From Macrostomum hystrix (taxonomy: Eukaryota; Platyhelminthes; Macrostomidae), in assembly GCA_950097015.1 (NCBI GenBank), contig CATNEN010000029.1:8223501-8287500 (forward strand): DNA of 64,000 nt, in the 5' to 3' direction. Both the position numbers and the translations under genes were made by a program. Positions within the stretch are counted from its first letter, which is position 1. The number at the start of each line of letters is the position of its first letter. The notes under the pieces were generated by a model. It was not told where the DNA came from and made no database searches. It saw only the letters and a program-made list of their open reading frames with translations. Shown piece after piece: positions 1 to 20,466 of this stretch.

Positions 1-2869
1 GTACCACTACAACTACATCCACAATAACAAGTACACCAGCGACGACAAGCACAACAACAACTACTACTACACCCACAACTACAACTACAACACCTACAAC
101 AACTAGTACTACACCGACAACATCAACTACTACGAGTACTACTACGAGCACAACTCCTACAACTACGTCAACTACAACAACGCCTACAACAATAACTACG
201 CCGATAACAACACCCTCCACAGCAACAACTGCTACTACTAAAACGATTAGCACAACCACTACGCCAACAACTTCAACAACTACACCCACAACAACTCGAA
301 CAACAACTATTACAACTACAGTGCCTAGTACAACTACGGTATGCGTCTGTCCAACTAACTACCAGCCAGTGTTTAAAAATGTGAAAGCTGTTGAAATGAA
401 TCTTCGCTTTGCCAACATGCAATGGTTTAGCGACTATCGAGTGGCCGAAAGCTGGCGCTACCAGCAGCTGGCAAACTATCTAGTAGAGACGGTGATGGCG
501 TCTGCTAGGCAGACCAGTCTGTACCAGGAGCTGCAGGATGTTGTCAATATCAGGTTCACGGAGGGCAGTGTGAGAGCCACTTTTAACTTGGTGGTTCGGG
601 ACAGCTCTAAAAACACGGCGGCCAGTTTACTGAGCTTGCTTGAAAAGGGACTCAGCACCATGCCGTTAGGTGGCATCATAATTGACGGCATTAGCTCTCC
701 GGGTGAGACTTTGTTGTTGTTTCTGTTCTTTTTATCTTTCGAAGAAAATAGAGGAATGTTTCAGAGAGCTGAGTGCCTGAACACTTGATGATGGGAGAAA
801 GAGGAATGATTGCTGAAAACTATATATTATTTATCAGTTCAGACCTGGCTGCTCTTTTGATGGACGCGAAATTGGGCCACGGCTTGCATTTAAGATAGAC
901 AAGAGCTCCAATAGAAGCTAAATATACGAGCTACATACGTATTTATTTAGCGAATTTTGTCAGGTGTGCCGTCAAAGTGTTTCGATTCGCCACGAGTCCC
1001 ATTTTTAGTACAGACGGTTCAGTGTAGTGTCAACGAGAAGGTCACGACTTTACTAGCCAAAGCTGCTACTGATCATAGCTGATCTTGAATGCTCTTGTCA
1101 ACTCTGGGTTTTAACCGCCACGAAGTTCACAAGTTTTCGCAAGACTTACACAAGAGCTCGAGCCTAATTGAATGCAACTGATATTACAGCCTGTAACTTA
1201 AACGATTAAAACATAAATGTATAGATTCACGGTGATTGCACATAACCCAGTTGGGTTATATATGTTCAGTAGACTGTACCGCCAACAGGAGGGCCACCAA
1301 ACCCCAGCTCATGCTGAGACACATTCTCCCCCAGCTAGGTGACAAGTCTGATTCGCAAGGAAGAAACAGTTTCCCTTTGTTAACAGTAAAAATACCACGA
1401 TGGGTATTTCAAATACAAACATTTTTCGTTTTTCGATGTCTCCCGAAATGCTCAACCAATGGCCATGAAAATCCAGAACGCGGGCAAAAATTTTCCGCTC
1501 TGTCTGATGAAACTGCTTCCAGAATCACAAAACATCGGCATCTTCGGGATATTCGACAATTCTCGTCGGGGTTGTCTCATGGCAAAAACTACCAATATAG
1601 TCATAATTATATGTTAATTTTTATATTATTGATCGAATATGGATTCGCCGTGTAGGTTTATATCGAGCATGTCAGTTGTCCTTGTCATCAGAGTCTCCGC
1701 TGAATATCTCGAATATGAATTCGGTTTATAGGAGCTATCATGAAGTAGGCAGTGGGTATATGAAATAGCCCCGTGGTTTTTCCCCGGGGGAAAAATAGCG
1801 TGGTTATAAGGCACCTCTACCCTGGGTCAGGTGATGAGATGCTTGGATTAGGCGAAAATCGTAGCAAATAAAAAAGTATTTTTTTATGGACTCCACATTA
1901 TGGCTTGGAAATCCGCCGACCCGCAGAGCTGACCACTGCAGGTCCGGCCTCCACTGCCGCCGTCGTCGTCACGTCGACCACTCTCGGGCTGCACGTGTCT
2001 ACAACAACAGCCGCTCAACAAGGCGGCATCGGAGCCAGCAGTGTCACTCTGATTGTGCTGGTCTGCTGCCTAGGCGGTGGCTTCCTACTGCTTCTGGCCA
2101 TCTTTATCATTGTGAGTGCCTCCCGATGGTTGCACGCTTGTATATGGCTGCAATCGGAACTCCCAGTCGGTCTTGTAGAAACCCCACTTTCTAAGAAACC
2201 GAACTCGCTCATGCGATTCGTCTAAAACAATGCTACGCCTTTTTTATATCATAAAAAGGTGAATTTTGCAAATATTTCCCCTGCACAAACATAACTGCAA
2301 ATCGAGAGCAGCACAAAAAGCTTCTTTCAGACGTGTTTTTTCATAACGAAAATGGGTTCCATGACTGCGCGGGTTATCTAAAATTATGTATGAAAAGAAA
2401 AAGAAAGATTCATTGACCCAGTTGGGCCAGATTTATCGCCAATGACTCAGCCGCAGCTATGGCGTGACACTTTCAAAAGCTGTCTACACCTGTTCAGTCC
2501 ATGGACTGGAGGGCCGCCATAGCAACCCAGCTGATGCGGGAATATATTTCACACCTGGGTGAGCTGAGCGATTGGGAATTAACTGTCTTGATCAATTACA
2601 CAAATTGTTTCTCTTGGCTAAGATTCGAACTCTCGACCTTTAGTACTAAAAGCCACCTCTAGGGAGGGACAGGTTGATAAACACCGAGGTCGGTGTTTCG
2701 CGGTCAGGCCAGAAATCTAATAACTAATTGAATCCAATCTGAAATTCCCACCCAGGTCTATGCTGTTCACATGCGGCGATTGCAAAATGGTCTCAGAGTG
2801 AAGATGAAGCAAGAGGCCAGGATTCTGGACGAGGCGCTGGACGGAGGAGCGTCAGTCGGACACCTATAG
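1..2869 (+). CDS. Membrane mucin with SEA domain (3' part of gene)
   Basis: Three exons can be joined: 3-702 (open at the window edge), 1927-2111 and 2756-2869. Donors are GTGAGA at 703 and GTGAGT at 2112; acceptors are CCGCAG before 1927 and CCCAG before 2756; phases 1 and 0 agree. About 105 residues of almost pure Thr/Ser/Pro form an O-glycosylation stalk. A SEA-like domain follows (from about FKNVKAVEM to LVVRDSS) and contains GSVRA, which resembles the GSVVV self-cleavage motif of MUC1-type SEA domains. A second Thr-rich linker leads to one membrane helix (SVTLIVLVCC to AIFIIV) and a 37-residue tail, basic next to the membrane, ending GHL. The product is probably a cell-surface mucin of an epithelium or glycocalyx. 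The start and signal peptide lie upstream of the window. The domain reading is by eye. Confidence 0.75.
1381..1782. mobile_element. MITE-like dispersed family B, copy 1 (in mucin intron)
   Basis: Lies in the first mucin intron. The left end (TAACAGTAAAAATACCACG, then GGGTATTTCAAATA) is roughly the inverse of the right end (TATATGAAATAGCCCCGTGGT). Internal text matches the copies near 44.6, 49.6 and 52.6 kb (CATGAAAATCCAGAACGCGG; CTTCCAGAATCACAAA; GAAGTAGGCAGTGGGTAT). No coding capacity is seen. It looks like a non-autonomous DNA transposon; superfamily not determined. Confidence 0.5.
2616..2660 (-). repeat. tRNA-like fragment (possible SINE head)
   Basis: On the minus strand AGAGTTCGAATCTTAGCC resembles a Pol III B box, preceded by a small stem around AGTACTA. 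The T-stem pairs poorly, so it is not a working tRNA; a decayed tRNA-derived SINE is the likeliest reading. Lies in the second mucin intron. Confidence 0.25.
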
Positions 2870-5800
2870 TACAAAACTGATTTGAATGCACTCTCCAAGG
2901 CTCTGCCTCGTATTTTAAACTTTTTTTTTCTCCTAATCCGTTTGGTACCAAAATGTTAATTTGCGGACTTACAAGTTATATTATCTTTGACAGCGTTGGT
3001 CTGAAGATTGAATATTTTATTGTGTTCCTAAGCGAAGGGATCATACCTCGCTAATTGCTTGCATTTATGACGCAAGCAAATGCTGTCTAAAGGACTAATT
3101 ATCTTCATTTACTTGAGGTAAGAATTCGGCGGCCTTTCTTCAAATAGCTCCCTACATAGAATACTATTTCCATTTGTATCAGTGTTAATTGACTGTATTG
3201 ATTTTCGCTACCCCAAATGCAAAATTGCTTCTAGCTCTTAACTGTTTTGTCGTATGAGCGTGTGCGATCTTGGACTTAGAAAATATATACTAGATCGTTC
3301 TATGGGCCGCTGTGCAAAATATACTGAAAGTGAGAACTTTTAGTGTCGGGCCTCAACAAATAACGGACTGAATTAGCTAGATTATAAGGGCCCGTAAGTT
3401 GAAGCTGCAACCTCAGCGTGGGTCCACCAGATTTGGCTGAAAGTCGAATTAGCGAGATGAGCGCCAAATTACGACACGTTGCCGTTGGCCAGTGCATCAA
3501 CCAGTCTGCGCCGCTTATCACGGTGACAGGTACGGCCAGCATGGGGATCAGGATGGCGTGAGGATGAGGATAAAAACGACTCTGTTGGAATTTATTGAAC
3601 TGATTTGTTAAAAACACTTTTTTGAATTTCAGCAGGTACGTCACTGGCATAGATACCAGACCCGATGGAGTACAGAAGCTTTAGCAAGAGCAGCAGCAGC
3701 AGCAGAAGTCCGATTGCCAGCAGCAGTCAGAGCAGCGCATTGTGCTATAGACTCAGGCTGCTCCGGCAGACGAAGATCGAAGCTCCCCGGTTACCATGGC
3801 AACCTGCGAACAGTCGGGCGACACTGAACTAGAGCCAGAGCCAGACCACGTGAGCTAGACCTTCTAGATCACCAATCGGACTCCAGAACAGCTAAAACGG
3901 CTCGTCAGCGATCCGTTTGATCGGCAAATCCGCAAAATATCCAGCATTAGCAAGTGCGACTTAGAGATTCGCGCGAGCTGTCTTCCAGAATGTTTAGTGC
4001 GGCTAAAAACTTCTGCATTCTGCGAGCAGCCAGCCCGTGCCTCATCAGCAAATGCCGCTGCCTGCTCGGTCAGCAGATGGGCTAGGTGCTGCTGCCAAGG
4101 CTGTGAGCAAAGTTGTCCCCACAGCACTGCATGGTTTGTTATTTATTATAAGTACAGCAAACGTACGCTCTTGTGATATTGTAACATTGGAAACAAAGAC
4201 TGAATACAAAAAATCGCTTCTCAGCACATATTTTTTACGAGAAAGAATGCAATTTAAGTAACTCTATATGAATCATTTTCTGCTAAATAAGATAATGTTT
4301 CGATAACGTTTCGTGTTTGAAGTCCTTTGAAAGGCCGTTTAGTATATATGATACCTGTTTGCCGATAATTCACTATCAATCACTATGCGAGCACTCTGCT
4401 GACATACACTGGCCTGGTTAATTGCGAACCAGAGGTAGTCTGCTGGGGCGTGGCACGGAAATGAGCCTGCTTTCAGCTCTATGCCGAGGTGTGTTTGTCT
4501 AATTAAACGAAACTGGCTTGTGTCATGTCAGCCAGAATGTGATCGTGACCCCGCGACTTAACGGTTGCCGCCACGACTCTAATGAGCAGAACCTACTTGG
4601 GGTGTACCTTTGCAACCAGGCCTGAAGACGGAGAAACATGAAATGAAGCTCTTTTCTGCAGATTCGTGTTAATCGAAAATTACTTCTATTGTATGCGGAG
4701 AAATGACACTCGACTCGAGGGAAAATGGTTAAAGGCCGGTTTTTGCCTAAGCAATTACTAGTGTCAGCTTTTAAACTTCATTTATATATGTTGAGTCGGT
4801 TTTAGTATTTTAGTATGTAGTGAGATGGTTCCAATGATTCATTCATTTATCCTTTTCATATTCTGACTTCCTGTCACACATACGAGCTATACACTGGCCA
4901 GATATAGCCAATTCTGATTATTTCGAAAAAACACTATCAAACAACCGTTATGTCCAACATATTTACGAGTGCAAAGTTTTTGCCTTAGAAAGTTGGATAA
5001 ATTATCTTAATTCTCGAGTCAATTTGTGAGTCTGTTTTAAACAAATTACAAAAATGACGCAAGCTGTTAAACAATACACAAGTTATTGCCTGTTTTTAGC
5101 AATTTGGCTGTGTTTAAAGGAAGTTTTATTAACTAAAAAAACTGTTTTTATCAGCACAAATATTTATTTTATGTTATGATATTTTGCCAGTAGAAAATGT
5201 TTCTTTATTGGTACGAGTATAATCGTATTCGCGTAATTTGTTTAAAAAAGGAACTCAAATTTAGTAGTCCTCAATATGATAAAATATTTGAGTGGCAATA
5301 TAGTATTTGTGTTTTTATTCATTGTTTATTTTGATAAAAGCAGCAAAAATCACAGCTGGCTTAATCCGTTAGACATTCCATCAATAGAAACTTGGATGAA
5401 AATAGAAAATAAAAACTAGACACGAATTCTGAGTTTTGAAAATTGAATAATTCAAAGATTTATTCGAATACTGCATCAAGATCGGCAAAATGCAGCCGAC
5501 AGAAAAATGTTAAGATAAATAATAGTTTAAAAATCGTCTTAAATCAGATTTGCGAATCAGTTTTATCTTTAAGAATTAGAATTTAGAATTTGAGAATTAA
5601 AGTTTTTTTTAACTCGCTATCATATGCAGTCGAATTAAAAAAATCTATAAGTTGCCTCGACCAATCAAAATAGTGTTGTAATCAATAAAATAAATCAATC
5701 ACGTGAGAAAAATATTGATTGTGCGATTAAAAAATAAGAATTAATAGAAAGAATGGAGAACTAAAATTGGTTCGGCCTCTAAATATTAAATATAACCTAT

Positions 5801-6056
5801 CTGATTTAGTAACTACTTAGGCTGACAGCATTCTACGCATTAAACAATATGGCAATTCGATGACTTATCTTTGATGCTAGCAGCAAAAAAGGACAATTTA
5901 GAAAAAGACCTAGTAAATTTCGACCTGGCAAATCGCTTTAAAGTTAACTTAAAAAAACACAGCTAACTCACAAAAAGCACGGCTAAGTTTCTGTAGCCTT
6001 TTTGAGGAAAAAATTATTGCTACTGAGGATTTTAGAAAGTTTCAACGAATTCAAAT
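2870..6056. other. Intergenic region between convergent mucin and carbonic anhydrase genes
   Basis: About 3.2 kb without a supported gene. 3650-4130 is richer in GC, has a short CAG-type run (near 3690-3710) and a 53-codon ATG frame from 3664, which matches nothing I recognise. 4260-6000 is AT-rich and plain. No tandem array is present, which is unusual for this window. Confidence 0.5.
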
Positions 6057-13798
<7,742 letters not shown>

Positions 13799-14156
13799 GA
13801 TAGCTGCAATTTTTTTGGAGCAATTCTTAAACTTTTTGTGGGGTAATTAATAGATTTTTTGTAGCATTTATTGAACTACAGTAGAAAAATATATTCTGAT
13901 TCTGTGTACTGAATGTCATGGGGACCGAGAAACGATGAATAAATCTTAGTATTGATTTTTGCCCGAAAAATTAGCGAAACAATGGCAGTATGTTTAATTT
14001 TTGTCTGACCAAAGAGGCAATAGAGTTGAGACACGGGAGAGATGAGTCAGATGTGAGATTAGACAGTTACGACACGCGAGAGATGAGACACTATAGAGGA
14101 ATGAGGCACTGAAGGAATAAGACATGAGAAAGTATTAAACAGTAGAGAGATGAGTC

Positions 14157-14413
14157 AGGGGAGAGATGAGACACGGGAGAGATCAGACACGGGAGAGATC
14201 AGACACGGGAGAGATCAGACACGGGAGAGATCAGACACGGGAGAGATCAGACACGGGAGAGATCAGACACGGGAGAGATCAGACACGGGGGAGAGATCAG
14301 ACACGGGAGAGATCAGACACGGGGGAGAGATCAGACACGGGAGAGATCAGACACGGGAGAGATCAGACATGGGAGAGATCAGACATGGGAGAGATCAGAC
14401 ATGGGAGAGATCA
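14157..14413. repeat. 16-bp minisatellite upstream of carbonic anhydrase exon
   Basis: About 16 units of GAGATCAGACACGGGA, preceded from about 14020 by diverged GAGATGAGACAC units. Lies in the probable 5' UTR intron (13804-14630). Confidence 0.88.
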
Positions 14414-14630
14414 GTGGATAATAAGCGTCGGAAGTGGTCCTAGGAGCCAGATTTAGGTAGCTTGGTGACCGGACCACTTAAATTGTCTATGGCCATATCC
14501 TAGTTGGTATTATCCTATAAGCTTCTAAGCCAGTTCTATCTCATCGTGAATAAGCAAAGGTTTCCAAAGGAATCCAAAGGTTCTACAAAGCTTTTAACAA
14601 TCCAGGTAGTGGTATTAGTGATTTTCTCAC

Positions 14631-14727
14631 CTGTTTGAGTCGTTCAGTTGCGAATTGACCTGTGTCTTAACGCGTGCCCGTCTCCGCCGGCTTGAGCTTC
14701 AGTTTAGTATTGGCAACAGCGCAAGAG
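14631..14727 (-). other. Probable 5' noncoding exon of carbonic anhydrase
   Basis: On the minus strand ACTCAAACAG is followed by the strong donor GTGAGA (14630-14625), which pairs with the TTGCAG acceptor 5 nt before the carbonic anhydrase ATG. The 5' limit is only inferred from the TATA box about 30 bp upstream. Alternatively the coding exon receives a trans-spliced leader. Confidence 0.4.
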
Positions 14728-14747
14728 GAAAAAACTTTTGCTTTCAG

Positions 14748-14756
14748 CTTTTTATA
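14748..14756 (-). promoter_or_regulatory. TATA box candidate for carbonic anhydrase
   Basis: TATAAAAAG on the minus strand, placed about 125 bp before the donor of the probable 5' exon. No clear initiator was found, so the start site near 14726 is an inference from spacing. Confidence 0.35.
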
Positions 14757-15399
14757 CTTTATCCAGTGCTGCCACAGGCCCAGTGGCTGCACAATGAACG
14801 GGCAGGTGAAGAGGTGACGAGGTAAACTGTGGGGGAGGTTGGAGAATTGCTTCTTGCTGGTTTGGGACAAGAGAGTCGGATAGGTGAGTAGTGCAATGAG
14901 GAGGGACGGCTCTGATTGGTCAGGTTTGGGAAAGGTGAGAGAAGGATGACGGACGAGCTGGTCCGCCACAAGTTGGCCTTGAACTTGGGTCTTCCTTGGC
15001 AACAGAGCATTACATGCCTCCGCTTTAAGGCTGCACACGTCAATGCATGAGCAAATGAATGACGCGAAGCCATTGTGGATGCGCTTTAAGTGCTTCATTG
15101 AAAAATGGTTTCTTCCCTTGGGTAAAAATTTAGTTTACTTAGTCCAATGTGTTTTGAGGGATTGCATAGTGCTGTTTTATCGTACGATATGACATGTAAA
15201 AATATTTATATGTCCGAGAATCTGGTGTTTTTCCGAGAAGTAAAATAATTTTATTTATCGGCTATATATATTAAGCAGTTAGCAGGGAAATGTACTCGCA
15301 AGTTAAAGTTAAGTGTGCTTTCACTAGCTTTTTTCCTAAAAAACTAATTCTTGTTCGGAATTCCAATAGGAAAAGCCTCTTTATCCTCTAACTGCAGGT

Positions 15400-17665
15400 A
15401 CAGGACACCCCTGCTCATTGCATGGAGTGGACACACCTGCCTTTATTCTCTCATTGCAGGGAGTGGACACACCTGCCTTTATTCTCTCATTGCAGGGAGT
15501 GGACACACCTGCCTTTATTCTCTCATTGCATGGAGTGGACACACCTGCTTGGTCCTCTCATTGCATGGAGTGGACACCCCTGCTTGGTCCTCTCATTGCA
15601 TGGAGTGGACACCCCTGCTTGGTCCTCTCATTGCATGGAGTGGACACACCTGCCTTTATTCTCTCATTGCAGGGAGTGGGCACACCTGCCTTTATTCTCT
15701 CATTGCATGGAGTGGGCATACCTGCCTTTATTCTCTCATTGCAGGGAGTGGACACACCTGCCTTCATTCTCTCATTGCAGGGAGTGGACACACCTGCCTT
15801 TATTCTCTCATTGCAGGGAGTGGACACACCTGCCTTTATTCTCTCATTGCAGGGAGTGGGCACACCTGCCTTTATTCTCTCATTGCAGGGAGTGGACACA
15901 CCTGCCTTTATTCTCTCATTGCAGGGAGTGGACACACCTGCCTTTATTCTCTCATTGCATGGAGTAGACACACCTGCTTGGTCCTCTCATTGCATGGAGT
16001 GGACACCCCTGCTTGGTCCTCTCATTGCATGGAGTGGACACCCCTGCTTGGTCCTCTCATTGCATGGAGTGGACACACCTGCCTTTATTCTCTCATTGCA
16101 GGGAGTGGACACCCCTGCTTGGTCCTCTCATTGCAGGGAGTGGACACACCTGCCTTTATTCTCTCATTGCATGGAGTGGACACACCTGCCTTTATTCTCT
16201 CATTGCAGGGAGTGGACACACCTGCCTTTATTCTCTCATTGCAGGGAGTGGACACACCTGCCTTTATTCTCTCATTGCATGGAGTGGGCACACCTGCCTT
16301 TATTCTCTCATTGCAGGGAGTGGACACACCTGCCTTTATTCTCTCATTGCATGGAGTGGACACACCTGCCTTTATTCTCTCATTGCAGGGAGTGGACACA
16401 CCTGCCTTTATTCTCTCATTGCAGGGAGTGGACACACCTGCCTTTATTCTCTCATTGCAGGGAGTGGACACACCTGCCTTTATTCTCTCATTGCAGGGAG
16501 TGGACACACCTGCCTTTATTCTCTCATTGCAGGGAGTGGACACACCTGCCTTTATTCTCTTATTGCAGGGAGTGGACACACCTGCCTTTATTCTCTCATT
16601 GGAGGGAGTGGACACACCTGCCTTTATTCTCTCATTGCAGGGAGTGGACACACCTGCCTTTATTCTCTCATTGCAGGGAGTGGGCACACCTGCCTTTATT
16701 CTCTCATTGCAGGGAGTGGACACACCTGCCTTTATTCTCTCATTGCAGGGAGTGGACACACCTGCCTTTATTCTCTCATTGCAGGGAGTGGACACACCTG
16801 CCTTTATTCTCTCATTGCAGGGAGTGGACACACCTGCCTTTATTCTCTCATTGCAGGGAGTGGACACACCTGCCTTCATTCTCTTATTGCAGGGAGTGGA
16901 CACACCTGCCTTTATTCTCTCATTGGAGGGAGTGGACACACCTGCCTTTATTCTCTCATTGCAGGGAGTGGACACACCTGCCTTTATTCTCTCATTGCAG
17001 GGAGTGGGCACACCTGCCTTTATTCTCTCATTGCAGGGAGTGGACACACCTGCCTTTATTCTCTCATTGCAGGGAGTGGGCACACCTGCCTTTATTCTCT
17101 CATTGCAGGGAGTGGGCACACCTGCCTTTATTCTCTCATTGCAGGGAGTGGGCACACCTGCCTTTATTCTCTCATTGCAGGGAGTGGACACACCTGCCTT
17201 TATTCTCTCATTGCAGGGAGTGGGCACACCTGCCTTTATTCTCTCATTGCAGGGAGTGGGCACACCTGCCTTTATTCTCTCATTGCAGGGAGTGGACACA
17301 CCTGCCTTTATTCTCTCATTGCAGGGAGTGGACACACCTGCCTTTATTCTCTCATTGCAGGGAGTGGGCACACCTGCCTTTATTCTCTCATTGCAGGGAG
17401 TGGACACACCTGCCTTTATTCTCTCATTGCAGGGAGTGGGCATACCTGCCTTTATTCTCTCATTGCAGGGAGTGGGCACACCTGCCTTTATTCTCTCATT
17501 GCAGGGAGTGGGCACACCTGCCTTTATTCTCTCATTGCAGGGAGTGGACACACCTGCCTTTATTCTCTCATTGCAGGGAGTGGGCACACCTGCCTTTATT
17601 CTCTCATTGCAGGGAGTGGGCATACCTGCCTTTATTCTCTCATTGCAGGGAGTGGGCATACCATT
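15400..17665. repeat. 36-bp minisatellite, about 62 units
   Basis: Each plus-strand unit has GGAGTGGACACACCTG followed by CCTTTATTCTCTCATTGCAG. A minor variant, GCTTGGTCCTCTCATTGCAT, clusters near 15550-16120. Because 36 is a multiple of three and the unit lacks stops, three plus frames and one minus frame stay open for 530-780 codons. Two of the three plus frames have no ATG at the array entrance (they open at TTG) and none has codon bias or a promoter, so I do not call a gene. Confidence 0.95.
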
Positions 17666-17699
17666 TATTGCCCATTGGAAGATATAATCGAAACGCAAG

Positions 17700-19992
17700 C
17701 GCCAGATTAGTCTAGATTTTTTTAAGACTAGAATTTTAGGGAAAAAACATGATGCGCGTCAGTATTGGATAGGAATACAAGAATGCATTTGGTAAATTAA
17801 AGTTCATTCAGCCCTGTTAACAGCCAAAAAATCATTTATTCGATAATAAAGGGCTGCAGTTCTCTGTGTTCTATATTGTCATAATAAATTTGCATGAACA
17901 TTTTCCTGATTTAGCGAACGATCTCCGAAGCCCAGAAAGTTAATAATTTTCCGGCACTGACAACCGAACCAGAGAATGCAAATTTATTGGGAATTCGATT
18001 AAGAAAATTTCCTGCCTTTTATGGACCATTGCTATGGCAAGGCAGTCGCAAATTAATTGGCTCGCATGGATTCGCAGCCATTTTAGGCGGGAAGTGAATT
18101 AATTTATTGTTTGCTTCTAGAAGCAACTGAGCAGAACTGAATTGAAAACAGAAACTGTTTTCTTCTGGACTGTTTCCTGTCTTAAACTGATCAATGAAGA
18201 AACTCCTAATTATTCACAATGCTTCGTCAAAGAAGCGAGATTTGAGCAGATAAATTGATTGTTTCATTTTTTTGCTCTTGTACTCGTACTTACCTGTGAT
18301 CGGCTGTATGTACACGTCGGATGGTCACAATACGATAACTCGAATGGCCAAGCTATTGGCTTGCACGCAGATCTATGTCTCGCAATGTGTGAGTGGCAGA
18401 GAGCTATCTAAAGCGTTTGCCTCTCGCACCGAGGTCCCTGAGCTCGATTTCGCGGCTCATAATATGAAGCTATTTATTTCATTTTTACTTGGATTTATCC
18501 AAACCGAACAATTTTAATCCAAGTGGTTGGAGGTAACAACATGATCATTTGGTATCAAAACTGCGATTATGATTAGCTATAGTTATCAGGTATGTTGTAT
18601 AACACAGAATATCCAGTAAATGCCACGTAACCAATAGCAACTACTGCAATGATATGCTTTTTGCGAGATATTGCTCAATTTTTGACGATTAAATTTATCG
18701 TCAATTTGCGGTCGGCGATGTAAATAAACCTAAACCGTAGATTCCTCATTTTGAAAGTTAGTTGAAAGCGTCAGTTTTTAAAGATACTAGTGAAAATAAC
18801 ACCATGCAATGAAGTCTTAAACTACAATGTGACTGGATGGCTAGTGATTTGAATATCTGTTCTACCAAAACTATCGTGTTTTGTTATCCACGTTATCTAG
18901 CTCGTACATGCAGTGTTTAATTATCAAAACTAATGTGATGGCGTGTAATCCCTGCACTACCAGATCGACGAGGTCAGTTGTGTCCAATCTTAGATTTGGC
19001 ATTGTTTTAGCTTGACAATACTACTTTCAGTAGAATAAAAAAACGACCCAAAATACCTTTTTATATATGCGATGTACGAGTAGCAGCTACCTTTGGGGTA
19101 TTAGAATAATTAAATTAATTGCCCTTCTCTGGTCCCCTCCCTATCCCTGCACGATGACTCATCCCTGCATGAGCTTTCATTAATCATATTTTTACCAGGC
19201 ACGCACCCACCCCACTCCCGTCCCAATTAACCAATCACCACACGACGCGATCGTTCTGGAGAGAGAGTCTCGTACTACCTCGTGCTACCCTGGTTCTACA
19301 ATTTGTTCTACCTGGTCGTTCCTTGGCTTTCCAACCGGTCGTCACCTCTACCGTTTCTTCCTTGCGAGACTAATGTACATCGAATTTATGCATATGATTA
19401 GCTAGGGCTTGCACTCAAAGCGACACGAAAGCTGAACCTTAACCAGCTGTGATTGCGTCATTCATGGGGCCTGGTAATTAGGAGTTAACCATTTTCATTC
19501 ATAAGGACGTAGGTTGTTTCAGCCGGACACTCCCGACCTGGGGTTGGGCACTCTGGCTTTGCTGCATCCCTAAGAATCCCCTATGCAAAAGTCCTCTCTC
19601 TTTACTTGCTGAATCATCTATACTCCCTAAAAATTCCTATCTTTGACCATGGAGATTGGGAATGAGACTAATGTTCATTCTCTTTTAGAGTAGAAGCCCC
19701 ATTTCGTCAGGGTCAGCTAATGAATGCGTTCAGTAGGAAGCTTTGTTTTTTAAAGTAATTAAGCGAAGGCAAGCGAGTTTAGCTCAAATATTACGTCTGA
19801 CGTGACCTTTAAGGTTTCATAATTTCGACTTTATGAATTTTTAGTCTATACATTAAAAAATTTACTTACTTCACGTTTTATTTCCTACTTACTATTATCT
19901 ATCTATCAGTATCACTCTTCTCTTTCTAAGCGTTTATCCATTCAGTTTCCGTTAAACTCCGAAAAAACGGCGCAGCGTAAATTTAAAATTTT
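17700..19992. other. Intergenic region before the retrotransposon
   Basis: About 2.3 kb of mostly AT-rich unique sequence. Apart from the tRNA-like head near 18.4 kb, I see no exon, array or mobile element end. Confidence 0.5.
18390..18455 (+). repeat. tRNA-derived SINE head candidate
   Basis: GAGTGGCAGAGAGCTATCTA resembles an A-box region, GCGTTTGCCTCTCGCACCGA an anticodon-arm region, and GGTCCCTGAGCTCGATTTC a decayed B box, in the order and spacing of tRNA-type SINE heads. Too diverged to be a tRNA gene. Confidence 0.4.
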
Positions 19993-19996
19993 GATT
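19993..19996. repeat. Target site duplication GATT (left)
   Basis: GATT directly precedes the left LTR and is repeated at 24318-24321 after the right LTR. A 4-bp duplication fits integrase-mediated insertion. Confidence 0.85.
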
Positions 19997-20454
19997 TGTA
20001 ATGAAATTATTGGTCGGTGGTCGCCATTTAAAATGAATTGTAAATCGTTTTGAAGGGCTGCAGCTTAATGTAATATAATTAGTAATAGGGCCTACTTCTG
20101 TTATATAAATTACGCCGCTTTGCTGACGCACGCGCTTACAATATAGAGCAAGATTAGTTAAAGGTGGTTATATTAATTATAATCTAATGTTCGAATATTC
20201 TAATTATCTAAACTTAGTGGCTAATCCCGATGCGCGCGCGCGTGTCAGAAAACCGGTTGCAACTGGTGTCACTTTATATTTAACTTGTCAAGCGTAGATT
20301 TAACAAATACTAAATACATAATTAATACAAACATCCGTACGAAAATACCGGTAATATGAGAAGATGATTTAGCATAAATTTAGTTGTAATAACAGTACAC
20401 AAGAAATATTTTGATTTTACTAACAATTTAAAATAGACGAATTATTTCATTACA
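19997..20454 (-). repeat. 3' LTR of the gag-pro element
   Basis: 458 bp bounded by the perfect 11-bp inverted ends TGTAATGAAAT and ATTTCATTACA (TG...CA). Identical by eye to 23860-24317. Confidence 0.95.
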
Positions 20455-20465
20455 TCATCCTCCTC
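20455..20465 (-). promoter_or_regulatory. Polypurine tract
   Basis: On the minus strand GAGGAGGATGA directly abuts the 3' LTR, the position of the plus-strand primer of LTR retroelements. One pyrimidine interrupts the tract. Confidence 0.7.
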
Positions 20466-20466
20466 A

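Noticed and set aside
14667-15098. 143-codon ATG frame on minus upstream of carbonic anhydrase
   Set aside because: It runs across the probable TATA box and 5' exon, resembles no family, and has unremarkable composition; a chance frame or upstream frame is more likely.
15351-17715. Open frames of 530-780 codons over the 36-bp array (three plus frames and one minus)
   Set aside because: Repeats of a stop-free unit divisible by three give this automatically. All frames are equally open, two of the three plus frames have no ATG at the array entrance, and a repeat-protein gene would not keep three frames free of stops.
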